A stretch of DNA of 40,301 nucleotides from Prevotellaceae bacterium (GCA_021772015.1 JAETNS010000022.1:1-40301); one strand, 5' to 3'. Shown: positions 16,269 to 25,918, numbered from the stretch's first letter. Numbers and translations: made by a program. Notes: generated from the letters alone by a model not told the origin.

Positions 16269-17867
16269 TCATTCGGGATTGCTGACGCAGATGTTCATGA
16301 GATCCTTTTCGAATCTGGCACGGTTGATCGCCCGGTTTCGTACCTGTGTGCGGTGATTGAAAATCGTTTGTGGCGAATAGAACATAAGGGTCGCGATCTT
16401 TATGCTGTCAGTCACCCCGATGCGTATAAGCGCGAATATGCGCAAATCCGTGTTCAGCAGCTCCTTGTCCTTCGGGATTATTTGCTTGTCGGGCTGGAGC
16501 AAGGAGTTGAACTCTGAAATGAAATCGGGATAGAGCCTCAGGAAGGCGGTATCGAAATTGAAAAACATTTCCCGGATCTCTGCTTCCGACGGACGGGCAT
16601 TGTCTTTTGTCAGCCTGAGCAGATCCTCAAACTGGCGTGCTTTTACTTTCGAGGTCACAGACAACTGGAAACGGTTGAATTTGTCAATGTACGCCACGCA
16701 CAGGTCCATGAAAAGATTCACATACTGCTCGCGGGAGCGGTTGGTCTCATAAAGCTGGGTGTTGAGATGATTGAGCTGGGTGTTGAAATCAGACAATAAT
16801 TTGTTGTGGGTCTGTAACTTCCTGCGTTGTCTTATCACAATTAGAATCATGGCGATCAGACACATCGCAGCCACTATGAACCCGGTCAGAAGAATTCTCA
16901 GACTTTTGTTCTGGACAGTGATATTGTCTTGATATGTCGTCACGATATCCGGAGTCTTTTTGCCTATCTGTAGAATTCGCAGACGGTTGTTGAAATGTAA
17001 CGCATCCTCAAGGGCATAATGGAGGTATCTGTTGGCTCTGAAGAGGTCTTCGTTTTTGATGTCAAAAGCAATATCCTGCAGGGCAAGATTTTCCTTAAGT
17101 GACAGGATCTGATCAGAAATGGCCGCGTATATCAGCCATTTGCGATAATTGTTGTGGTCGCCCAGTCCGTAGTAGCATTGCGCCAGGGCATACGCGGCGG
17201 GCGGATATAGCCTTGCGTCGCGTGTCAGACTGTCAAGAGCCATATGATAATAATCGCGGGCTTTGCTGAAATCGCGGTTGTAAAGCGATTTTTCCCCGAG
17301 ATTATAATAATGTGTGCGTATGTCATGCGGGTGGGCAATCATGGAGTCAAGAAAGGCGATCCTTTTTTCCGTATATACCGGTGCATACTCCTTATCCTGG
17401 GAATATTCCGCCCATACCCCGTATATCCAGCTTGATGCTTTGAAATATTCCCGCTTTATAGAGTCAGTCAGGCGTGAGGAGTCGATGCTGTCTATGATTC
17501 CGGCAGCCTGGCTGAAATGGCCCGAGACGGCAAGGGCGTAAGCGCGATGTGTTTTCAGCCTTGCAGTCATGTCATAATCCTTGGATCCGGCAGCCAGTTT
17601 CTCGGCTTTGTCGATATATACTATGCAGGAATCGAAATTCAGGGTTATATACTCATCATATAACAAGTTGTATATCTCAAGCCTTCGTCGCCGGTTTATG
17701 TCATAGGCAAGCTCTTTCTTGAGATTGTCTATCTTGTGTTCTTTATTATGCTGGTATTCCTCCCTGCGCTCTAATGCCCGGTCGAGCTCTTCGAGGTCAC
17801 TTTCATTGGCCAGTATTACTGGAGAAAACAGTATGATCAAGGAAAAAAGTAGGGAATAGCGATCCAT
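16269..17867 (-). CDS. Membrane-anchored TPR / DUF6377 transcriptional regulator
   Basis: The 532-residue protein begins with a signal peptide (SLLFSLIILFSPVILA). A periplasmic alpha-helical TPR-like region covers about 50-310 (pairs such as ALAVSGHFSQAAGIID and SLYNRDFSKARDYYHMAL). A transmembrane segment lies near 325-348 (TGFIVAAMCLIAMILIVI), followed by a coiled coil and a cytoplasmic C-terminal domain matching DUF6377. That domain includes a LuxR-like helix-turn-helix (IRIGVTDSIKIATLMFYSPQTIFNHRTQVRNR). Proteins of this type often sit beside susCD genes. I infer that it senses glycan pieces in the periplasm and controls the divergent operon. ATG 17867 was chosen over the longer frame from 17921 because the signal peptide starts there and because the -7 element at 17898-17905 lies inside the longer frame. 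Confidence 0.88.
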   Translation of the reverse strand: MDRYSLLFSLIILFSPVILANESDLEELDRALERREEYQHNKEHKIDNLKKELAYDINRRRRLEIYNLLYDEYITLNFDSCIVYIDKAEKLAAGSKDYDMTARLKTHRAYALAVSGHFSQAAGIIDSIDSSRLTDSIKREYFKASSWIYGVWAEYSQDKEYAPVYTEKRIAFLDSMIAHPHDIRTHYYNLGEKSLYNRDFSKARDYYHMALDSLTRDARLYPPAAYALAQCYYGLGDHNNYRKWLIYAAISDQILSLKENLALQDIAFDIKNEDLFRANRYLHYALEDALHFNNRLRILQIGKKTPDIVTTYQDNITVQNKSLRILLTGFIVAAMCLIAMILIVIRQRRKLQTHNKLLSDFNTQLNHLNTQLYETNRSREQYVNLFMDLCVAYIDKFNRFQLSVTSKVKARQFEDLLRLTKDNARPSEAEIREMFFNFDTAFLRLYPDFISEFNSLLQPDKQIIPKDKELLNTDLRIFALIRIGVTDSIKIATLMFYSPQTIFNHRTQVRNRAINRARFEKDLMNICVSNPE

Positions 17868-17897
17868 TGTAAGAAGTGTTATTATCCGGTATTTCTG

Positions 17898-17905
17898 CAA
17901 AGGTA
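17898..17905 (-). promoter_or_regulatory. -7 element for the DUF6377 regulator
   Basis: On the minus strand this reads TACCTTTG, matching TAnnTTTG, about 30 nt before ATG 17867. No well-spaced -33 TTG is visible. It supports the shorter start of the regulator. Confidence 0.5.
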
Positions 17906-17952
17906 ATAAAAAATCAAACAAATCAGCCGCCAGGTAGCTACTTACGCTCCTT

Positions 17953-18149
17953 TTAACATTACCTATTAACAGATTTAACGAACGTGTAATTAGTTGTTTA
18001 TTAACGATTTACCCCCCCCATATAATACCGTTTTCACTACCTGTCCGATCCCTCCCATTGACATTATGTATTAACTTGATTTAACTTTGTGACTGACAAA
18101 TGCGCTACAACCTTAGAATCAATATAAAACCAATCATTGAAATATTAAC
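17953..18149 (+). promoter_or_regulatory. Cluster of seven TTAAC motifs in the divergent regulatory region
   Basis: TTAAC occurs on the plus strand at 17953, 17966, 17975, 18001, 18071, 18081 and 18145. Within clusters the starts are 9-13 nt apart, and the 18081 copy overlaps the susC -7 element. A C8 homopolymer lies at 18012-18019. The arrangement suggests binding sites for a regulator, perhaps the adjacent DUF6377 protein; this is inference. Confidence 0.4.
18057..18089 (+). promoter_or_regulatory. susC operon promoter
   Basis: ATTG at 18057-18060 and TAACTTTG at 18082-18089 are separated by 21 nt, a good fit to the Bacteroidetes consensus. The leader to the susC ATG at 18162 would be about 65 nt. 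Confidence 0.75.
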
Positions 18150-18161
18150 CCAAATCGCCAC

Positions 18162-21161
18162 ATGAAAAAATTCTTGCAATTTAAGATTTTCTGGAGGATG
18201 CTCATGGTTGCCGGATTATTATTGCCGGCGCCAAGTCTGTCCGCAGAGGTCGTTAAGGTCTCCGGCGTGGTGACTGATCCTTCGGGGGAGGTTCTCATAG
18301 GAGCAAATGTAAAAGTTGAAAGCGGAGGCAAGGCTGCCACCGTCACGGATGTAGACGGCCGCTATACAATTGACGTAGACAGTAAAGGCAAAATCAAATT
18401 CTCTTATGTGGGCTATGACCCCCAGACGGTAAATGTGGAGGGTCGTAAAAATATAGATGTTGTTCTTTCTGAAAACGAAGTAGCCCTTAACGAGGTCGTT
18501 GTCATCGGTTATGGCACAATAGACAAGAAAGAGCTTACCTCGGCGGTGTCTCATGTCAGCGCCAAGGATTTCCAGTCTGTGGTCTCGACCGATGTCTCGA
18601 TGCTCATCCAGGGGAAAGTCCCCGGTCTGTCTGTGGTCAACACCGCTGAAGCGGATCCTAACAGCAGCGCGAGCCTTCAGATCCGCGGTGTGTCATCACG
18701 CGAAGCCGGCCTTGGCCCGCTGATCGTGCTCGACGGAGTTCCCGGGGCAAGCCTGACCAATATCAACCCCAATGACATCGCCTCGTTTGATGTCCTCAAA
18801 GATGGTGCGGCATCCGCTATATACGGTACGCGAGGTTCCAATGGTGTGATCGTCATCACAACCAAGAAAGGGGCGCAGGACGGCCAGGTGCACACCACCT
18901 ATGCCGCGACCTTCTCATGGGACAAGGCCAACCGCGACTTCGACATGATGGACGCGGAGGACTACCGTAACTGGCGTATCCCCTCCGGCGACCCTTCCGC
19001 TGATCTGGGCGCGAGCGAGGACTGGTTCGATCTGGTATCGCAGGTTGCGTTCAAGCAGTCCCACACCCTTACCATCAGTGGTGGCAACACCAATACAAAC
19101 TACCGCGTCACTGTCGACTACCGTAATGGCGACGGTCTTGCCAAGAAAGGAAACCGTGAGGAATATGGAGGACGCGCCTCTATCAACCATACCACCAAGG
19201 GGGGACTCTTCTCCGTCAATCTCAATATCGCCCCGCGTATTGTCTATCGTACGGATGCAGACAACGATGTTTTCCGCCGCGCGATAGAAGCCAATCCTAC
19301 CAGCCCTATCTGGAATCTCGACGATCCGAGCCGTTACTTCGATTTCTCCGACATCAACGGCTTCGAGAACCCGCTGGAGACAATGGCTCTGGCTGACAAC
19401 CGGACCCAGGAGAAGATCCTTGACTGGAACGCCACAATGAAATTGAATCTGCTTCCGCTGTTCATGCCCAAGGCGAAATACAGCCAGACACTCAATACCC
19501 AGATCACATTCGCCGACCATCAGTATAACAGCGATTACAGCGTTTATGAGCCCTCGACGATGAACAAGCATCTCAAATCGGACAAGAAAGGGTATGGTCA
19601 CCGCAGCTCAAACAATTCCCGCAGCCACAGTCTCGAGTGGCTCGCCAATTATGCGATCTCGATCAAGGACCACAATATCCGCGCTATGCTGGGTTATTCC
19701 TACCAGTACTGGCAGAATTCCGGCCACAGCTCTTCGAACTATGACTTCGCCAACGACGGTATAGGGGCTGACAACCTCGGTTCCGGCGACGGAGCGAAAG
19801 AGGAGGGGGAAGTCTTGATGGACAGCTATAGGAATGACAGCAAGCTGATCGCTTTCTTCGGCCGCGTAAGCTACGACTGGGCAGGCCGCTATCTCTTCAC
19901 CGCCTCCCTGCGTCATGAAGGCTCCTCGAAATTCGGTCAAAACCATAAGTGGGGTAACTTCCCAGCCGTTTCCGCCGGATGGCGTATCTCCGAGGAAAGC
20001 TTTATGGCAGCCACCCGCTCCTGGCTCAATGAGCTGAAAATACGCGCCGACTACGGCGAGACCGGTAATCAGGAGTTCGGAAGCTATATCTCCCTCGACA
20101 CCATGGGCCCGTTTGGTTACAGCCTATATAACGGCCAGTGGGTCAAGGTATGGGGTCCCGGCAAGAATGTCAATCCCGACCTCCATTGGGAGAAAGGACG
20201 TAACTGGAACATCGGACTCGATTTCTCGCTGTTCAACAACCGTCTCTACGGTTCGCTCAACTATTTCAACCGCCGCCAGCAGGATCTGCTCGGTAACTAC
20301 CGCGTACCGATGCCCCCTTATCTGTTCACTCATACTTATGTGAATGTAGGTACGATGAGAAACACCGGTTTTGAATTCGACATCACTTTCGATGCCGTCA
20401 GGACCCGCGACTTCAACTATACGATGAATTTCATAGGCACTACCTCTTCCAACAAGTTCCTCTCCTTCAGTAACTCGAAATATGTGGCCGACGAATACTT
20501 TGATGCCGCCTACACCGAAATACCTTATCCCAATCTCCCCCTCCAGAGGGTAGAGCAGGGTCGCTCGATAGGCAGTTTCTATATGTTCAAATATGCCGGT
20601 TTCGACTCCAACGGTGACTGGCTGATATATGACCGCGACGGCGATATCATCAAGGCCATCTATGGCACACAAGATGACCGCCAGTATGTAGGTAACGGCC
20701 TGCCGAAGTTCACCATGTCGACCTCCCATAATTTCCGTTACAAGAACTTCGACCTCTCGCTCTTCTTCCGCGGAGCCTTCGGATTCGACATCTTCAACAT
20801 CCATGACTTCTATTACGGGACGAGAAACTTCTCCGGCAACATGCTCCGCAAGGCATACCAGAAGAATGTCAATATCTCGCAGACATCCAATCCCGTGGTC
20901 TGCGACTACTTCCTGGAGAGGGGTGACTATTTCAAGCTTGACCAGATCTCTCTGGGCTACACCCTGCCGACCCCCAAGCTCCGGTTCCTCGACAAGGTCC
21001 GTATCTATGGAACTGTAAGAAACGTGTTTACAATCACCAAGTACAGCGGGATGGATCCATCTTACTTCAATGTAAACGGTCTTACCCCTGGTGCGCACGG
21101 CGGCCGCGGTTTCTATCCTACTTCCCGCTCGTTTATCCTCGGACTGCAGATAGATTTCTAA
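18162..21161 (+). CDS. susC: SusC/RagA TonB-dependent transporter
   Basis: This outer-membrane beta-barrel imports oligosaccharides with energy from TonB. The 999-residue product has a signal peptide (to about residue 28) and a carboxypeptidase-regulatory-like domain (about 33-110, VSGVVTDPSGEVLIGANV to DVVLSENEVALNEVVV). The family motif VVIGYGT follows, then a plug domain (about 130-235, IQGKVPGLSVV, IRGVSSREAG, VLDGVPG, SAIYGTRGSNGVIVITTKKG) and a barrel ending in LGLQIDF. There is no extra N-terminal signalling (STN) domain, which fits control by a separate regulator rather than an anti-sigma pair. susD follows after 22 nt. Confidence 0.98.
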   Translation: MKKFLQFKIFWRMLMVAGLLLPAPSLSAEVVKVSGVVTDPSGEVLIGANVKVESGGKAATVTDVDGRYTIDVDSKGKIKFSYVGYDPQTVNVEGRKNIDVVLSENEVALNEVVVIGYGTIDKKELTSAVSHVSAKDFQSVVSTDVSMLIQGKVPGLSVVNTAEADPNSSASLQIRGVSSREAGLGPLIVLDGVPGASLTNINPNDIASFDVLKDGAASAIYGTRGSNGVIVITTKKGAQDGQVHTTYAATFSWDKANRDFDMMDAEDYRNWRIPSGDPSADLGASEDWFDLVSQVAFKQSHTLTISGGNTNTNYRVTVDYRNGDGLAKKGNREEYGGRASINHTTKGGLFSVNLNIAPRIVYRTDADNDVFRRAIEANPTSPIWNLDDPSRYFDFSDINGFENPLETMALADNRTQEKILDWNATMKLNLLPLFMPKAKYSQTLNTQITFADHQYNSDYSVYEPSTMNKHLKSDKKGYGHRSSNNSRSHSLEWLANYAISIKDHNIRAMLGYSYQYWQNSGHSSSNYDFANDGIGADNLGSGDGAKEEGEVLMDSYRNDSKLIAFFGRVSYDWAGRYLFTASLRHEGSSKFGQNHKWGNFPAVSAGWRISEESFMAATRSWLNELKIRADYGETGNQEFGSYISLDTMGPFGYSLYNGQWVKVWGPGKNVNPDLHWEKGRNWNIGLDFSLFNNRLYGSLNYFNRRQQDLLGNYRVPMPPYLFTHTYVNVGTMRNTGFEFDITFDAVRTRDFNYTMNFIGTTSSNKFLSFSNSKYVADEYFDAAYTEIPYPNLPLQRVEQGRSIGSFYMFKYAGFDSNGDWLIYDRDGDIIKAIYGTQDDRQYVGNGLPKFTMSTSHNFRYKNFDLSLFFRGAFGFDIFNIHDFYYGTRNFSGNMLRKAYQKNVNISQTSNPVVCDYFLERGDYFKLDQISLGYTLPTPKLRFLDKVRIYGTVRNVFTITKYSGMDPSYFNVNGLTPGAHGGRGFYPTSRSFILGLQIDF

Positions 21162-21183
21162 CATTCTATAACCCAGCATAACA

Positions 21184-22911
21184 ATGAAACTATTAAAATA
21201 TATCAGTGCCATCGCTGTTGGTGTCGTCAGCCTTACCGGATGTACGGATCTGGATGAGACGGTGTACAGCGAGGTGTCTTCAAACAACTACTATAACACC
21301 CGCGAGAATGTGATCGCCATGTCGCTGCGCGCTTTCGAGCATGGATACTGGAGCATTGTCCCGCGCTACAACATAAACGAACTCAGTGGTGACCAGATAA
21401 TCACTCCGCGCCGCGACGGAGCCTGGGACGACGGAGGCGTATGGCGTCAGTACCATTACCATACCTGGACCCCCGACATATCGCGCCACATGCATGATGA
21501 ATGGGACGGCTGCTTCGCCGGTATCGGACAGTGCAACTTCGCCATGGAGCAGTTCGACAAGCTGAATCCCGAGAAATTCGGCTTCACCCAGGAGGAATTC
21601 AACTCCCTGAAGACCCAGAACCGTGTACTCCGGTGCTGGTTCTATATCCGTCTTCTCGACGAGTTCCGCAATGTCCCCTTCTCGGTAAGCTACGGTGACC
21701 CCTCGAAGAATTCAATGTCTCAGGTTGATCCCAAGTTCCTCTTCGACTTCATCGAGACCGAACTCAAGGAGTCAATTCCCCTTCTCTTTAAGAAAGAGTC
21801 TCTCGGGAGCGGCCAGAAATATGCCAACCAGTGGACCCAGGCCGGCGCAGCCTCCCTGCTGATGCGTCTTTATCTGAACGCTGAGCAGTATATCGGTGTA
21901 AACCGTCTGGCCGACTGCGAGCAGGTGGCCCAGAATATCGTGGACGGAGTCTACGGCGCATATAAGGTAGCCGATCGCTGGGACGCCCCCTTCGACTATG
22001 ACAACGACACCTGCGACGAGCTGATTTTCTTCTTCTCAGGTTCGCAGTCCTATACCTGCTGGCAGTACACGATGGTCTACAACTGGGGTGTTCCCTGCAA
22101 CTGTTACCTCTATTTTAACAATGCGAGGGTAAAACATGGCGGTCACAACACCCAGTATGCCCTCTCTCCCAGCTATGATCCGACAGGGAAACTCTACGAC
22201 TACAAGCTTGGCATGCCGGTCCAGAAATTCAGGAAATATCCCGGTGATGTACGTCTGAAAAAGTATGTCAACCTCGGAGGTAACAAACGCGAGGGAATGT
22301 TTCTCTATGGTAGCCTTGAGTATAAACAGAATGGAATCACCCGCAAGTTGAAAGCTCCCGAGATGCCCTATGACCTCTGTATCCGTGATGCTGTCGGACA
22401 GTTTCACTTTACCAAGGAGGGCAAATGGCTCTCTTCTCCCGAAAGCAACATGCTCAACGGTGATTACAACTCCGGATGGTATTGTGTGAAATATCCCTTC
22501 TATACCAATGATGACTCCGGAGCCTGTGAGAGCGATTACGCTGAAATCCGTCTTCCCGAAGTGATATATACCTTGGCGGAATGTAAATTGCGCAGAGGCG
22601 ATGTATCGGGAGCTGGCAAGTTGCTCAACAGTGTCCGCCGCCGCAATTATCCGTCGGAGGTCCTCAAAGAGGTCCTTTACGCTCCCGAAGGGAAGGCTGT
22701 CCTCGACATGGATGAGATGCTCGACGAATGGGGCAGGGAATTCCTCTCTGAAGGCCGTCGGCGCGTGGACCTGATTCGTTTCGGCCAGTTCTGCACCGGA
22801 AGATGGTGGGACAAGACACCCGACGAAGGGGATTATACTAAAATCTTCCCGGTTCCGCGTGTACAGATGACCACCAATACCAATCTTGTACAGAATCCCG
22901 GTTATCATTGA
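21184..22911 (+). CDS. susD: SusD/RagB surface glycan-binding lipoprotein
   Basis: SusD proteins form the lid of the SusC channel and bind glycan through an all-helical TPR-based fold. The 575-residue product starts with a lipoprotein signal with Cys at residue 20 (SLTGC), followed by the usual N-terminal pattern (TDLDETVYSEVSSNNYY). It ends with the conserved C-terminal section (EWGREFLSEGRRRVDLIRFG, later KIFPVPRVQMTTNTNLVQNPGY). Many Trp and Tyr residues in the middle could form the binding platform. It lies between susC and the SusE-like gene in the same operon. Confidence 0.97.
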   Translation: MKLLKYISAIAVGVVSLTGCTDLDETVYSEVSSNNYYNTRENVIAMSLRAFEHGYWSIVPRYNINELSGDQIITPRRDGAWDDGGVWRQYHYHTWTPDISRHMHDEWDGCFAGIGQCNFAMEQFDKLNPEKFGFTQEEFNSLKTQNRVLRCWFYIRLLDEFRNVPFSVSYGDPSKNSMSQVDPKFLFDFIETELKESIPLLFKKESLGSGQKYANQWTQAGAASLLMRLYLNAEQYIGVNRLADCEQVAQNIVDGVYGAYKVADRWDAPFDYDNDTCDELIFFFSGSQSYTCWQYTMVYNWGVPCNCYLYFNNARVKHGGHNTQYALSPSYDPTGKLYDYKLGMPVQKFRKYPGDVRLKKYVNLGGNKREGMFLYGSLEYKQNGITRKLKAPEMPYDLCIRDAVGQFHFTKEGKWLSSPESNMLNGDYNSGWYCVKYPFYTNDDSGACESDYAEIRLPEVIYTLAECKLRRGDVSGAGKLLNSVRRRNYPSEVLKEVLYAPEGKAVLDMDEMLDEWGREFLSEGRRRVDLIRFGQFCTGRWWDKTPDEGDYTKIFPVPRVQMTTNTNLVQNPGYH

Positions 22912-22962
22912 TCCGGTCTCCGTCAATATGGTTCGACTAACTAATATAAGACTCAACAAATC

Positions 22963-23424
22963 ATGAAAATATACAAGTTTCTCACTGCTATGGTGATTCT
23001 CCTCCTCGGAACGATGGCGGTAAGTTGTGACGAGGAAAGAGACTATATTCTGATCGAGGGGGAAATTCCTCTGAAGACCTCATCTCTGTATATCATAGGC
23101 GATGCAACCTCTGCTGTCTGGGATATAAACAATCCTGTTCCGCTCGTCAAGAGCGAGGCCGATCCCTGCGTCTTCATCTTTGACGGTTTCCTTGCCCAGG
23201 GTGAAATGAAGGCTTACCTTTCCCCCGGAAGCTTTGACGGCCCATGTATACATCCTCTTACCGCCTGGTCTCCCATAAGTGATGTGGATGTCAAGGGAGA
23301 ACCGATCCAACTCTATTCCGGCGGAGAAGATCTTAAATGGTCTGTAAAGACTGCGGGGCATTACCGTCTGGAGTTTGATCTGCGCAACTGGGTTCTGAAT
23401 ACCACCTATCTCGGTGGCTCCTGA
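22963..23424 (+). CDS. SusE-like single-module surface lipoprotein
   Basis: The 153-residue lipoprotein has Cys at residue 22 (MAVSC) followed by DEERDY; acidic residues right after the Cys resemble the export signal of Bacteroidetes surface lipoproteins. The rest is one SusE/SusF-type beta-sandwich module: SLYIIGDATSAVWDI at the start, VFIFDGFLAQGEMKAYL in the middle, HYRLEFDLRNWVLNTTYL at the end. SusE and SusF have two to three such modules, so this is a minimal version, probably a surface glycan-binding protein. Residues resemble the first module of the proteins at 23468 and 27454. It lies 51 nt after susD. Confidence 0.85.
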   Translation: MKIYKFLTAMVILLLGTMAVSCDEERDYILIEGEIPLKTSSLYIIGDATSAVWDINNPVPLVKSEADPCVFIFDGFLAQGEMKAYLSPGSFDGPCIHPLTAWSPISDVDVKGEPIQLYSGGEDLKWSVKTAGHYRLEFDLRNWVLNTTYLGGS

Positions 23425-23467
23425 TCCGGGCAACTTTTGATGACAAAGTCAGATAACAATGACAATT

Positions 23468-25876
23468 ATGAAAATCAACACGATAAAGAAGTTAGTTTTA
23501 GGTTCCTTGTGCGGCCTCCTTACCCCGGCATTCGTTTGCCGGGGGGAGGGGTCTGCCCTGGAAGTCAGAGCCAACACAGACCTGCCCGTTCCCGGAGAAA
23601 TCCATCATTACAAGGCTCCTCTCTATTGGAGTATCTATGAGTATGCCAGGGAGATGGAGCTTGCCGGTATCCCTTATGGACAGATGGACCTTACGGAAGA
23701 GCAGTGGGACAAGGTAATCGACATGATGGCCACGAAGTTCAAGCCCTATGGCTACGACATGATCTGCACTGACGGTTTCCTTCCCCAGTGGGCTGCCTCC
23801 GGAGAAGTATATATGACGCATTACGGATCGATGTCTTTGAGCAAGCTGGCTGCCAAATGCCGCGCCAAGGGCCTGAAGCTGGGTGTCTATGACAATCCCC
23901 TGTGGATAAAAGGGGAAAGACATCTCAAGGTCCCCGGAACGGACTATACCATCGGCTCGTTGCTGCGTAATGAAAAAGACGAGGTTTTGTATCCGGATGT
24001 TACGGACAGTACCGATTTCACCTGGCTTGTGACCGACCATCCGGGCGCCAGGGAATATATCGACGGATGGTTCAAACATTATCATGACCTGGGAGTTGAA
24101 TTCGTACGTATGGATTTCATGTGCTGGTATGAAGACTCCGACCCGGGACGCGATTATCTTGTTACCTGCGGTTATGGCCGAGAACGTTATGAGCGCGGAC
24201 TGGCATATATCTGCGAGGCTGCCGCCAAATACGGAATCTTCACCTCGATTGTGATGCCTGAGCTTTACAATGACGCGGAACTCGAGAAGAAATACTGCAA
24301 CATGACCCGTATCGTCCAGGACACAAATATCGGCGGCTGGCATCATTTCTCATCCTTCAACCGCGGTACGATCTATAACCGCTGGCCTTATGCCGACAAC
24401 CAGATGGACGGATTCATCCACTGGAGCCATATCGGCGGCCGGGGAAAGATCATCCTTGACGGTGATTTCCTGCGCCTGAACAAATGCAGCAACGACGATG
24501 AACGCCGCTCCCAGGTCTCGCTGCAGATTATAGCCGGCGGTCCGGTGGCGATCGCCGATACTCCGGAGACAATCGGAGACCTTGCTTCGTTCTACACCAA
24601 TGAGGAGCTCCTGGCTCTCCATGAGGATGAATTCGTAGGGAAACCCCTTACCCAGAATCATCTCAGCTCCCGCAGCTGCTACTGGTGGGGGACAACGAGC
24701 CGTGGAGAAGTTGTCCTGGCTATGTTCAACCGCGAAGACAACAACCAGACGATGAGCGTCAATCTGTCGGAACTCAATATGGAAGGGAACTGGCGTGTGC
24801 GCGACTTGTGGACCCATGCTTATGCCGCCACCGGTGTTACCAATGACAATGGCGCGCTGGTTTCGGGAACATTCAGCGCGGATGTACCTCCTCACGGCTG
24901 CAAGGTCGTGAAGTTCCTTCCTGAAAAAGCACCGAAGCCCGACAGGCTGTATATGGTCGGAGTCGCCACTCCCGGTTACTGGGATATCTCAAACGCCAGC
25001 GAGATGACTCTTGAAAACGGAGAGTTTGTCTATCGCGGTCCTCTCTTCAAAGGAGAGGTCAGATTTGTCAGCGAAAGGAATTGGGATTCGATAAACTATA
25101 TTCCTGAAGGAGACAATGGGACATGGCTGACCATTCCGGGCAACGTCTATGCCTTCAATGGAGATCCGCATGAATTTGCCAGGCATTGGTGGGTAAATGA
25201 TGTGGGAACCTATGAAGTAAGGATGAAGGTTGACGAATCAGGGAACAATGCTTCGCTTTCAGCCGTACGTATCGGAGATCTTCCATCCATGATGACCGTG
25301 TTGGGAGCATCGAGCGGCACCTGGGACAATCAAACCGCCCATACAGTCTACGCTTCCGCCGACCAACCCGATATCCTTGAATGGAAAGGTGTGATACGTC
25401 CTGATGACAGACGTTGTCATATAAAGTTCGCCGCATTTCCGGCTCCGTGGTGGGAATCCACATTCTATATCCCGGAGACTGTCGACTACAATGGTAATGT
25501 GAAGATGGTCAAGCCCGGAGAGACATATAATTACCGGGAGGAATACGGTGGGGTAAGCGACCATTTCTGGGGCGTGGAGCCTCAGGATTGCGGATTCTTC
25601 CGCGTGACGGTCAACAAGGCTGCCAAGACGGTTACATTCTCCAATAATAATGTGAGCGGCAATGAGCAGGTTGTGTCCGTGCCTTCTGGGAGACTTGACT
25701 CCAGGTTCGTCGGCAATACCCTGTATGTGGACTCAGAAGGAAAGACCGTCGCCGTATACAATATCTACGGACAGCGTCTGGGCTTCTCGAACGATGGTCG
25801 TCTGATTGTGGAAGGGCTTCCGAACGGGACATATATCATAAAGAGCGATAACGCGGTGTGCAAGATCGCGCGATGA
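23468..25876 (+). CDS. GH27-like enzyme fused to tandem SusE-like modules and T9SS tail
   Basis: The 802-residue secreted protein looks like a clan GH-D (GH27-type) alpha-glycosidase. The likely nucleophile is D216 (FVRMDFMCWYEDSD). The likely acid/base is D285 in MTRIVQDTNIGGWHHF, which has the R-x3-D-x4-W spacing of GH27. GGPVAIADTPETIG leads to a C-terminal beta-domain ending near residue 480. Two SusE-like modules follow (about 491-598, LYMVGVATPGYWDIS; about 607-733, TVLGASSGTWDN), then a T9SS type A-like tail (VAVYNIYGQRLG, then GLPNGTYIIKSDN). The signal region lacks a clear lipobox, so export by T9SS is plausible. ATG 23468 is preferred to ATG 23459 because it directly precedes KINTIKKLVLG. 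GH27 includes alpha-galactosidases and isomaltodextranases; I cannot choose the substrate. The catalytic part is a close paralogue of the next gene. Confidence 0.85.
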   Translation: MKINTIKKLVLGSLCGLLTPAFVCRGEGSALEVRANTDLPVPGEIHHYKAPLYWSIYEYAREMELAGIPYGQMDLTEEQWDKVIDMMATKFKPYGYDMICTDGFLPQWAASGEVYMTHYGSMSLSKLAAKCRAKGLKLGVYDNPLWIKGERHLKVPGTDYTIGSLLRNEKDEVLYPDVTDSTDFTWLVTDHPGAREYIDGWFKHYHDLGVEFVRMDFMCWYEDSDPGRDYLVTCGYGRERYERGLAYICEAAAKYGIFTSIVMPELYNDAELEKKYCNMTRIVQDTNIGGWHHFSSFNRGTIYNRWPYADNQMDGFIHWSHIGGRGKIILDGDFLRLNKCSNDDERRSQVSLQIIAGGPVAIADTPETIGDLASFYTNEELLALHEDEFVGKPLTQNHLSSRSCYWWGTTSRGEVVLAMFNREDNNQTMSVNLSELNMEGNWRVRDLWTHAYAATGVTNDNGALVSGTFSADVPPHGCKVVKFLPEKAPKPDRLYMVGVATPGYWDISNASEMTLENGEFVYRGPLFKGEVRFVSERNWDSINYIPEGDNGTWLTIPGNVYAFNGDPHEFARHWWVNDVGTYEVRMKVDESGNNASLSAVRIGDLPSMMTVLGASSGTWDNQTAHTVYASADQPDILEWKGVIRPDDRRCHIKFAAFPAPWWESTFYIPETVDYNGNVKMVKPGETYNYREEYGGVSDHFWGVEPQDCGFFRVTVNKAAKTVTFSNNNVSGNEQVVSVPSGRLDSRFVGNTLYVDSEGKTVAVYNIYGQRLGFSNDGRLIVEGLPNGTYIIKSDNAVCKIAR

Positions 25877-25918
25877 TTGATCTCTTTCTTACTCAAAAAC
25901 ATTTGAAATATTTGGAAA

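Noticed and set aside
17868-17921. Longer start of the DUF6377 regulator at 17921
   Set aside because: The predicted -7 element at 17898-17905 falls within it and the signal peptide begins at ATG 17867.
20124-21287. 387-codon open frame antisense to susC
   Set aside because: The overlapping susC barrel is conserved and complete; the antisense product has no domain or signal and its ends do not fit the neighbouring genes.
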